The position numbers and the translations under genes are program-made. Positions 10,883 to 18,432 of a stretch of DNA of 64,000 bases are shown piece after piece. Source of the DNA: an uncultured Myxococcales bacterium. Lineage in GTDB: Bacteria; Myxococcota_A; UBA9042. The stretch spans positions 1 through 64,000 of the forward strand of contig CAIMLR010000036.1 of the NCBI GenBank assembly GCA_903842345.1. The letters are read 5' to 3'. The notes under the pieces were generated by a model that saw nothing but the letters and a program-made list of their open reading frames with translations, was not told the origin of the DNA and did no database searches. Positions within the stretch are counted from its first letter, which is position 1. Each line of letters begins with the position of its first letter.

Positions 10883-11938
10883 TTACGCTGCCGTCGCAGG
10901 CGCAGCTACCGCACCAAGCAGGCTGATGTTGCCCGCCGCATCTTCAACCCACGCTTCCGGACCACGGAAAACCCGCGCCAGGTCGCCGCCTTTGGGCGCA
11001 TAGTGGTCGTCATAGACCGTCTGCTCCACGCGGCGGAACACGCCCACGGGCACCGGCAAGTCTGGATGCTCCATGTTGGAGAGCAAGAAAGCCAGCGAAG
11101 AATCTTCGACCGCGACGTCGTGAATCAGCGCGTTCGCCGGCAGCGGACTGCCCGGCGTGTACGCCTCCACTTGCGGGCGGAAGCCGTCAATCGTGACGAT
11201 GCGGTCCCGGGCGTTGCCAAAGACCAGCGGCTGCTTGTCCTTGAGCTGCACCGTCGTGTCCTGCTTCACCGCTTTGTCGGTCAGGTGGCTGAACGTGCCA
11301 TCGTTGAAGATGACGCAGTTCAACAGCACTTCCACAAACGCCGCACCGCGGTGATCCGCCGCCTGCTGCAGCACGTCCGCCATCAACTGGCCATCCGTAT
11401 CCGCCACGCGCGCGGCAAACGTCGCGCCCGCGGCAATCGCCATGGACAGCGGCCGCAACGGCGGATCAATCGAGCCGTACGGCGTCGATTTGGTCTTTTT
11501 GCCTTTGGACGTCGTCGGCGACGCCTGGCCCTTGGTCAACCCATAGATCTGGTTGTTGAACAAGATGACCTTGATGTTGGGATTGCGGCGGATCATGTGG
11601 ATGAAGTGGTTGCCGCCGATGGAGAGCGCGTCGCCATCGCCGGTCATCACCCACACGCTCAGGTCCGGGCGAGAGAGCTTCAAGCCCGTCGCGACCGTCA
11701 TCGCGCGGCCGTGGACGGTGTGGAAACCGTACGTGCCGACGTAATACGGCGTGCGGGAGGAACAGCCGATGCCGGAGATGACCGCGAACTTTTCCTTGGG
11801 CAAGCCCATCGTCGGAAAAGTGCCGGTGAGCCAGCGGAGGACGCTGTAGCAGCCGCAGCCAGCGCACCATTTGGGATCAACATTGCTGATGAAATCCTGG
11901 CGCTTCAGGCCAAGGTTGGCGGTAGGGACGACAGTCAT
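10883..11938 (-). CDS. korB: 2-oxoacid:ferredoxin oxidoreductase beta subunit (probable 2-oxoglutarate type)
   Basis: A 351-residue thiamine-diphosphate-binding catalytic subunit. CAGCGCYSVL near the N-terminus supplies cluster-ligand cysteines. GIGCSSRTPYY, HGRAMTVATG and MTGDGDALSIGGNH (Mg/ThDP-binding GDG) define the Kor/For beta family. With KorA it would oxidatively decarboxylate a 2-oxoacid plus CoA to acyl-CoA, CO2 and reduced ferredoxin. The start overlaps korA by 4 bp (ATGA). The preference for 2-oxoglutarate over other 2-oxoacids is inferred from overall similarity and from the separate presence of a PFOR; branched-chain 2-oxoacids cannot be excluded. Confidence 0.9.
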   Translation of the reverse strand: MTVVPTANLGLKRQDFISNVDPKWCAGCGCYSVLRWLTGTFPTMGLPKEKFAVISGIGCSSRTPYYVGTYGFHTVHGRAMTVATGLKLSRPDLSVWVMTGDGDALSIGGNHFIHMIRRNPNIKVILFNNQIYGLTKGQASPTTSKGKKTKSTPYGSIDPPLRPLSMAIAAGATFAARVADTDGQLMADVLQQAADHRGAAFVEVLLNCVIFNDGTFSHLTDKAVKQDTTVQLKDKQPLVFGNARDRIVTIDGFRPQVEAYTPGSPLPANALIHDVAVEDSSLAFLLSNMEHPDLPVPVGVFRRVEQTVYDDHYAPKGGDLARVFRGPEAWVEDAAGNISLLGAVAAPATAA

Positions 11939-13827
11939 GACAGCGCTCCGTGTTTAGCAGTCAGCTTGGCCGAGGCCGTGAGTTCGGGCATGGACAGAAT
12001 CTTGGCTTCAATCTCGTCCGCGCGGAACGGCTGGCCTTCGACTTTGTTGAACTGCTCGATGTCGATGAGGTACTTCGCGCGCAGGTGGTACGCCAGCTGC
12101 CCCGAGTTGATTTCCGGCACCAGCACGCGCTTGTAGCTGAGCATCAGCGCCTTCAGGTCCGGCGGCAGCGGGTTCATGTGCCGCAGGTGCGCCGCCGCGA
12201 CGGGCACGCCGCGCTTGTTCAGGTGGCCCACGGCCTGCTCGATGACGCCGCGGGTCGAGCCCCAGCCGAGCACGAGCACGTTGGCATCCGGGTCGCCGTA
12301 GACTTCCGTCTTGGGAATGTCCTGCGTGATGCGCTCAATCTTCTCAGCGCGCAGATCCGTCATCCGCTGGTGGTTGGCCGGGCTATGGCTGATGACGCCC
12401 GAGCCGTCTTCCTTCTCCAGACCGCCAATGCGGTGCTCCAGACCCGGCGTACCGACCGCCGCCCACGGCCGCGCGAGCGTTTCCGGGTCGCGCGAGTACG
12501 GCTTGAACCCTTCCGGATTGGTCACCAGATGGGTCTTCAGGATCGGCAGCTCGTCCAGATCCGGCACGCGCCAGACTTCTGAACCGTTGCCCACGTAGCC
12601 ATCGGTCAGCAGGACCACCGGCGTCATGTACTTGAGCGCGATGCGCGCCGCCTCAATCGTCGCGTCAAAGCAGTCGCGCGGGGAGGACGCCGCGACAATC
12701 GCCAGCGGCGACTCGCCATGACGGCCAAACATCGCCTGCATCAGGTCGGATTGCTCGGTCTTGGTCGGCAAGCCCGTCGACGGACCGGCGCGCTGCACGT
12801 CCACGATGACCAGGGGCAGCTCGGTCATCACCGCGAGGTTGATGAACTCGGTCTTGAGCGAGAAGCCTGGGCCCGACGTCGAAGTCGCCGCCAGCGCGCC
12901 GCCAAAAGCCGCGCCGATCGCCGAACCGATGCCCGCAATCTCATCTTCCGCCTGCAGCACGTTGCAGAATTCGCGGTTCTGCTGGAGCACCTGCATGATG
13001 TCGGTGGCCGGCGTAATCGGGTAGCTGCCGAGGAAAAGTGGCAGGTTGGCGCGCTTGGCCGCAGCCAGCAGGCCGTACGCCGTCGCCGTGTTGCCGGAAA
13101 TCTGCCGGTACACGCCCGCGCCGCGCGGGGTCACCTTGGCGCGCGTCGCATACGTGCGCTCGACCAACTTGCCGCTCTTGCCGTAGTTCAGCCCCGCCTC
13201 GAAGGCGCGCTGATTGGCGTCGAGCACGTCCGGCTTGGTGCCAAACTTCTTGATGATCCAGCGCTGCGTCTGCTTGATGTCGCGGTTGAACAGCCAGTAG
13301 CTGAGGCCCAGCGCAAAGAAGTTCTTGCAGCGGTCGACCTGCTTGGCGCCAAGCCCGCCCGCGCCGAGCGCTTCCTGCGTCTCCTTCACCATCGGCACGC
13401 GGAGCACGCGATAGGCGGCCAACTCGTTGGTCTCCAGCGGATTCGTCGCGTAGCCGGCCTTCTCAATGTTGCGGGCGACGAACGAATCCTCATTGAGGAT
13501 CAGCGTCGAGCCCGGCTTGAGATACGGCATGTTGGCGCGCAACGCCGCCGGGTTCATGGCGACGAGGAAGTCCAGGCTGTCACCCGGCGTGAAGACGTCG
13601 CTGGTGCCGAAGCACACTTGGAAGCCTGAGACGCCGCCGATGGTGCCCGCCGGCGCGCGAATCTCAGACGGATAGTCCGGAAGCGTCGCGACGTCATCGC
13701 CCATGAGCGCAGAAGTACTGGTGAATTGGTCGCCTACCAACTGCATGCCGTCGCCCGAATCGCCCGCAAAGCGGATGACTACGGTGTCGACTTCGTCCAC
13801 TGGGTACGCGAGATTTTGCTGTGTCAT
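11935..13827 (-). CDS. korA: 2-oxoacid:ferredoxin oxidoreductase alpha subunit with fused gamma domain
   Basis: A 630-residue protein. The N-terminal ~190 residues are the gamma domain (IRFAGDSGDGMQLVG motif), and the remainder is the alpha pyrimidine-binding domain (GSYPITPATDIM, then GAAFGGALAATSTSGPGFSL) followed by the CoA-binding type transketolase C-terminal domain. The gamma-alpha fusion is the usual bacterial KorA layout. I chose the ATG of MTQQNLAY, preceded by GGAGGAAGG; the longer frame has no SD. First gene of the korAB-nuo-fdx train. Upstream is a 288-bp intergenic stretch with tandem TTTGTCA elements and no other recognised feature. Confidence 0.92.
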   Translation of the reverse strand: MTQQNLAYPVDEVDTVVIRFAGDSGDGMQLVGDQFTSTSALMGDDVATLPDYPSEIRAPAGTIGGVSGFQVCFGTSDVFTPGDSLDFLVAMNPAALRANMPYLKPGSTLILNEDSFVARNIEKAGYATNPLETNELAAYRVLRVPMVKETQEALGAGGLGAKQVDRCKNFFALGLSYWLFNRDIKQTQRWIIKKFGTKPDVLDANQRAFEAGLNYGKSGKLVERTYATRAKVTPRGAGVYRQISGNTATAYGLLAAAKRANLPLFLGSYPITPATDIMQVLQQNREFCNVLQAEDEIAGIGSAIGAAFGGALAATSTSGPGFSLKTEFINLAVMTELPLVIVDVQRAGPSTGLPTKTEQSDLMQAMFGRHGESPLAIVAASSPRDCFDATIEAARIALKYMTPVVLLTDGYVGNGSEVWRVPDLDELPILKTHLVTNPEGFKPYSRDPETLARPWAAVGTPGLEHRIGGLEKEDGSGVISHSPANHQRMTDLRAEKIERITQDIPKTEVYGDPDANVLVLGWGSTRGVIEQAVGHLNKRGVPVAAAHLRHMNPLPPDLKALMLSYKRVLVPEINSGQLAYHLRAKYLIDIEQFNKVEGQPFRADEIEAKILSMPELTASAKLTAKHGALS

Positions 13828-13929
13828 TGACCTTCCTCCGTCGGACTGCACCGCCTTCCATCGCGGTCCATTCACACGACGGATCAGGCTCCCGATCGCG
13901 TCCAAGGTCAATGGCGTCTGTCACAGCCG

Positions 13930-13966
13930 TGTCTAGCGAAGGGCGCGCTTTGTCACGACTTTGTCA
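13930..13966 (-). promoter_or_regulatory. Tandem TTTGTCA motif and possible korA promoter
   Basis: On the plus strand TTTGTCA occurs at 13949-13955 and again at 13960-13966, an exact 11-bp period. Read on the minus strand, GTGACA (13951-13956) could serve as a -35 and TAGACA (13930-13935) as a -10, but the spacer would be only 15 bp. A very similar tandem lies at 14740-14757 before the PFOR gene. It may be an operator for a shared regulator; the promoter reading is tentative. Confidence 0.35.
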
Positions 13967-14115
13967 GCCGCCGACGCCGGCGCCTGAACGCGCACGGGCG
14001 ACCGAGGGGAGCGCCCGGAAGGCACCTCCGCAGAATGTCGCAGCAAATCGGCTAAATTCGGTCGTAGTTGGCGCGCGAGGCGCGGCGCGAGGCAAACGGC
14101 GCCGGCGCGGCGGAG

Positions 14116-14640
14116 CTACAGGTTCGGCGTGTCGACTTCGTCCCAGCTGCGATCCGGGTCATCGTCGCCAGGCACGCGAGCGAGCAGGTCAGCCACAAGC
14201 CGCTGATGCTCCAGCTCTTCCGTGCGCAGCTCCAGGAACAGCTCTTTCACTTCGATATCGCTGACGTGCGCGAGCGCCGCATCAAAGAAGTCGTACGCCT
14301 TGCGCTCGGCCGCCAACGCGATCTCCAAGGCCTGACGCGTGCTCATGTAGTTGCGCGGCTGGTTGGTCTCCGGCGCCTCGACGTCGACAATCGCATCCGG
14401 GTTCACGTGCGACGGAGCGTCGCCAAACAGCGTCTTGCGGCGGGTCTGCAGATTCTCCCGGTGCTTCTCTTCGTTGACGACCATGGAATCGAAGAACGTC
14501 GCCGCGTCGCCTTCATAGCGCTTGCCGACGAGTTCAGAGAAGTCCGAGTAGCGCTGGCGCGCTTCTTCTTCAATCAAGATGGCGTAATCCAGCGCGTCTT
14601 GCAGGGTAATGCGGGCAAAATCGATGGTTTGGAACGTCAT
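14116..14640 (-). CDS. Ferritin-like diiron protein (rubrerythrin family, no rubredoxin domain)
   Basis: A 174-residue four-helix-bundle protein. The ligand pattern of the rubrerythrin/ferritin-like family is visible: E in IEEEARQRY, E-x-x-H in NEEKHREN, E in AAERKAYDFF and E-x-x-H in TEELEHQRL. No CxxC pairs occur, so the C-terminal rubredoxin domain is missing (erythrin-type). The likely role is peroxide reduction or iron handling in an O2-sensitive context. The start is the ATG of MTFQTIDF, with AGGAG upstream. It lies between korA and the divergent PFOR gene, both oxygen-labile enzymes, consistent with a protective job (inference). Confidence 0.85.
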   Translation of the reverse strand: MTFQTIDFARITLQDALDYAILIEEEARQRYSDFSELVGKRYEGDAATFFDSMVVNEEKHRENLQTRRKTLFGDAPSHVNPDAIVDVEAPETNQPRNYMSTRQALEIALAAERKAYDFFDAALAHVSDIEVKELFLELRTEELEHQRLVADLLARVPGDDDPDRSWDEVDTPNL

Positions 14641-14739
14641 GGCAAACTCCTGTGGGCGCAGATGGGCCGAAAAGGCCACGCCGAGCGGCAGGGAGCGTAG
14701 CAGAGGCAACGCCCGGGAATCCACGGATGGCGCGGATTG

Positions 14740-14757
14740 TTTGTCACGGGCTTGTCG
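14740..14757 (+). promoter_or_regulatory. Tandem TTTGTCA/CTTGTCG motif between ferritin-like gene and nifJ
   Basis: TTTGTCA (14740-14746) and CTTGTCG (14751-14757) again show an 11-bp period. The block TTTGTCACG-N3-TTGTC is shared with the copy upstream of korA at 13949. It lies in the 219-bp divergent promoter region, 103 bp before the PFOR start and 100 bp from the ferritin-like start. Further CTGTC elements follow at 14764 and 14779. A helically phased operator is plausible but unproven. Confidence 0.35.
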
Positions 14758-14859
14758 CGCGCGCTGTCGGCGCCGCCTCTGTCACAATCCTGCCACATTC
14801 AGTGTGTACGCCTCCTGAATTGCGGAGCACAATCGCCCGAGAGAAAGCCAGGAGGCACC

Positions 14860-17800
14860 ATGCGCAAGCCCACATTCATCACGGTCGACGGCAACGAAGC
14901 CGCCGCTCTCGTTGCCCACAAGCTCAATGAAGTCATCGTCATTTACCCCATCACGCCCTCGTCGACGATGGGTGAACTGTGCGACGAGTGGAGCGCCAAC
15001 GGCCGCCAGAATCTCTGGGGATCCGTTCCGGAAGTAACTGAAATGCAGTCAGAAGCCGGCGCCGCGGGCGCGGTCCACGGGGCGCTGCAGGTCGGTGCGC
15101 TGGCCACGACGTTCACGGCGTCGCAGGGCCTGCTGCTGATGATTCCCAATCTGTACAAGATCGCCGGTGAACTGACGCCGTTTTGCATGCACGTGGCCGC
15201 GCGCACGCTGGCGACCCACGCCTTGTCGATTTTTGGCGACCATTCCGACGTGATGGCGTGTCGGCAAACCGGTTTTGCCCTGCTCGCGTCCGGTTCCGTC
15301 CAGGAAGCGCACGACTTCGCCGCGATCGGCCAGGCCGCGACGCTGCGGTCGCGCGTCCCGTTCATGCATTTCTTCGACGGCTTTCGCACCTCGCACGAGG
15401 TTGCCAAGATCGCCGCGCTGAACGACGACGACCTCCGCGCGCTGATTGACGCCGATTGCATCGCGGCGCACCGGGCCCGCGCGCTGACGCCGGATCATCC
15501 GAGCGTGCGTGGAACCGCGCAGAATCCCGACGCGTTCTTCCAGGCGCGCGAAGCCGGCAACCGGTTCACGCTGGACTGCCCGCACATCGTCCGCGAAGTC
15601 ATGGCGCAGTTCGGCGAGCGGACGGGGCGGGTCTACCAGCCGTTTGACTACTTTGGCCACCCGGAAGCGGAGGACATCATCGTCGTCATGGGCTCAGGCG
15701 CGGAGACCGTGCGGGAGACCGTCGACTGGCTCGTCGCGCGCGGCCAGAAGGTCGGCGTCGTGCAGGTGCGGCTGTATCGGCCCTTCGCGATTGAGGATTT
15801 CGCCAAGGTGCTGCCGGCAACGACGCGGCGGATCGCCGTGCTGGATCGCACCAAGGAGCCGGGCGCGCCGGGCGAGCCGCTCTATCTGGACGTCGTCGGT
15901 GCGCTGTCGGCCATGCGGCGGGACGGCGAAGGGCTCCTGCGCGAGCCGCTTGTCGTCGGCGGACGCTACGGTCTGTCCTCCAAGGAGTTCACGCCCGGGA
16001 TGGTCGACGCGGTGTTTCACGAGCTGCGCAAGCCCAAGCCGCGCCATGGCTTCACGGTCGGCATCGTCGATGACGTGACGTTCCTCTCGCTGGACGTCGA
16101 TCCGGCGTTCTCGATTGAAGCGGCCGATGTCGTCGGCGCCGTCTTCTTCGGCCTCGGGTCGGACGGTACGGTGGGCGCCAACAAGAACTCCATCAAGATC
16201 ATCGGCGAGGAGACGCCACACTACGCCCAGGGCTATTTTGTCTACGATTCCAAGAAGTCCGGCGCGATGACGATCTCGCATCTGCGCTTTGGCCCGCGGC
16301 CGATTCGCGCGCCGTACCTCGTCAAGCAAGCGCACTTCGTGGCCTGCCACCACATGACGTTCCTCGACAAGTACGACGTGCTCGGTTACGCGGCGCCGAA
16401 TTCCGTCTTTCTGCTGAATTCCGCCTACAGCGCCCAGGAAATTTGGCACCACTTGTCGGCGGAGGTGCAGCAGGAGCTCATCGACAAGAAGCTGACGTTC
16501 TACGTGATCGACGCCCACAAAGTCGCGCAGGAAACCGGCATGGGCGGCCGCATCAACACCATCATGCAGACCTGCTTCTTCGCCATTTCCGGCGTGCTGC
16601 CGCGCGACGAGGCGATTGGCCACATCAAGCACGCGATCGAGAAGAGCTACAAGAAGAAGGGCGCGGACATCGTCCAGAAGAACTTTGCCGCCGTCGACCA
16701 CACGCTCAAGCATCTGGAGACCGTGCACATCCCCGGTCTCGCCACTTCGCCGCGCCACATGCCGCCCATGGTGGACAGCCATGCGCCGGACTTTGTGCAA
16801 CGCGTGACGGCGGTGATGATGGCGGACAAGGGCGATGCCCTGCCCGTCAGCGCGTTTCCGATTGACGGCGTCTGGCCGATGGGGACGACCAAGTGGGAGA
16901 AGCGCAACATCGCGTTGGAGATCCCGGTGTGGGACGCGGCGCTGTGCATCCAGTGCAACAAGTGCGCGCTCGTTTGCCCGCACGCGGCGATTCGCGCCAA
17001 GGTCTTTGCGCCTGAATTTGCCACCGACGCGCCGCCGACTTTCAAGACGGTCGACTACAAGGGCCTGGAATTCCGCGGCGACAAGTACACGATCCAGGTC
17101 GCGCCGGAGGATTGCACGGGCTGCCAACTGTGCGTGGAAATGTGTCCCGCGGTTGACAAGAAGGACGGCCACAAGGCGCTGGTGATGACGCCGCAGCCGG
17201 ATCTGCGCGCGGCGGAACATGAGAACTTCCAACATTTCCTGACGATTCCTGAGCCGGATCGCCTCAAGGTGAAGATCGACGTCAAGGGTTCACAGTTCCT
17301 GCAGCCGCTGTTTGAGTTCTCGGGCGCGTGCGCGGGCTGCGGCGAAACGCCTTACGTCAAGCTGCTGACGCAACTGTTTGGCGACCGGCTGCTGATCGCC
17401 AACGCCACGGGTTGCTCGTCGATCTTTGGCGGCAACCTGCCGACGACGCCGTACACGACGAACGCGGCGGGCTTGGGACCGGCTTGGGCAAATTCGCTGT
17501 TTGAGGACAACGCGGAGTTTGGCCTTGGCTTCCGACTGGCGGTGGATCAACACGCGCTGCATGCCCGCGCGCTGGTGCAAGAACTGGCGAGCGTCGTTGA
17601 CGAGGAACTGGCAACGGCGCTGCTGACCGCGGATCAGTCCACCGAGCAAGGGCTGGCCGATCAGCGGGCACGCGTGGCAACGCTCAAGGAAAGGCTGTTG
17701 AAGAAGCCGACGGAGCACAGCCGACGGCTTGGGCAAATTGCCGACTTCCTTGTCAAAAAGAGCGTGTGGATCGTCGGCGGCGACGGTTGGGCGTATGACA

Positions 17801-18411
17801 TTGGCTACGGCGGCCTGGACCACGTGCTCGCGTCGGGTCGCGATGTGAACGTGCTGGTGCTGGACACGGAGGTGTACTCCAATACCGGCGGTCAGGCGTC
17901 CAAGGCGACGCCAATGGGCGCGGCGGCGCGGTTTGCCACGGCCGGCAAAGCGATGGGCAAAAAAGATCTGGGGCTGATGGCGATGAGCTACGGGCACATC
18001 TACGTGGCCCGCGTCGCGCTCGGCGCCAAGGATGCCCACACGGTTCGCGTCATGCAGGAAGCGGAGGCGTATGCGGGACCGTCGCTCATCATCGCGTACA
18101 GCCACTGCATCGCGCATGGCTACGACCTGAGCGAGGCGCTGGAGCATCAGGAAACCGCGGTGCAATCGGCGTACTGGCCGCTGTACCGCTACGATCCGCG
18201 CCGGCAGGCGGCCGGTGAGAATCCGCTGAAGCTCGATTCTCCGCCGCCCAAGAAGACGCTGGCGGAGTTTGTCAGCCAGGAGAACCGCTTCAAGCAGACG
18301 GAAGTGCGCGATCCCAAGCATTTTGCCGAGATGATGGACGAAGCGCAGCACGCGCTCACCCGGCGTTACGCGCTGTACGAGTACCTGTCCAAGATGGCCG
18401 TGACGGAGTAG
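14860..18411 (+). CDS. nifJ: Pyruvate:ferredoxin (flavodoxin) oxidoreductase, single-chain
   Basis: A 1183-residue single-chain PFOR, normal length for the family. It converts pyruvate plus CoA to acetyl-CoA, CO2 and reduced ferredoxin. Domain order is complete: alpha domain with YPITPSSTMGE and TASQGLLLMIPN (residues ~30-100), transketolase-C/CoA domain, gamma domain (GLGSDGTVGANKNS), 2x[4Fe-4S] domain (CIQCNKCALVCPH and CTGCQLCVEMCP), and ThDP domain with CAGCGETPYVK and GGDGWAYDIG plus DTEVYSNTGGQ. I chose the ATG of MRKPTF, preceded by GGAGG at 7 bp. It converges with the next gene, leaving 21 bp. Confidence 0.96.
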   Translation: MRKPTFITVDGNEAAALVAHKLNEVIVIYPITPSSTMGELCDEWSANGRQNLWGSVPEVTEMQSEAGAAGAVHGALQVGALATTFTASQGLLLMIPNLYKIAGELTPFCMHVAARTLATHALSIFGDHSDVMACRQTGFALLASGSVQEAHDFAAIGQAATLRSRVPFMHFFDGFRTSHEVAKIAALNDDDLRALIDADCIAAHRARALTPDHPSVRGTAQNPDAFFQAREAGNRFTLDCPHIVREVMAQFGERTGRVYQPFDYFGHPEAEDIIVVMGSGAETVRETVDWLVARGQKVGVVQVRLYRPFAIEDFAKVLPATTRRIAVLDRTKEPGAPGEPLYLDVVGALSAMRRDGEGLLREPLVVGGRYGLSSKEFTPGMVDAVFHELRKPKPRHGFTVGIVDDVTFLSLDVDPAFSIEAADVVGAVFFGLGSDGTVGANKNSIKIIGEETPHYAQGYFVYDSKKSGAMTISHLRFGPRPIRAPYLVKQAHFVACHHMTFLDKYDVLGYAAPNSVFLLNSAYSAQEIWHHLSAEVQQELIDKKLTFYVIDAHKVAQETGMGGRINTIMQTCFFAISGVLPRDEAIGHIKHAIEKSYKKKGADIVQKNFAAVDHTLKHLETVHIPGLATSPRHMPPMVDSHAPDFVQRVTAVMMADKGDALPVSAFPIDGVWPMGTTKWEKRNIALEIPVWDAALCIQCNKCALVCPHAAIRAKVFAPEFATDAPPTFKTVDYKGLEFRGDKYTIQVAPEDCTGCQLCVEMCPAVDKKDGHKALVMTPQPDLRAAEHENFQHFLTIPEPDRLKVKIDVKGSQFLQPLFEFSGACAGCGETPYVKLLTQLFGDRLLIANATGCSSIFGGNLPTTPYTTNAAGLGPAWANSLFEDNAEFGLGFRLAVDQHALHARALVQELASVVDEELATALLTADQSTEQGLADQRARVATLKERLLKKPTEHSRRLGQIADFLVKKSVWIVGGDGWAYDIGYGGLDHVLASGRDVNVLVLDTEVYSNTGGQASKATPMGAAARFATAGKAMGKKDLGLMAMSYGHIYVARVALGAKDAHTVRVMQEAEAYAGPSLIIAYSHCIAHGYDLSEALEHQETAVQSAYWPLYRYDPRRQAAGENPLKLDSPPPKKTLAEFVSQENRFKQTEVRDPKHFAEMMDEAQHALTRRYALYEYLSKMAVTE

Positions 18412-18432
18412 CGCGCGTCACGCGCCGCCCGA

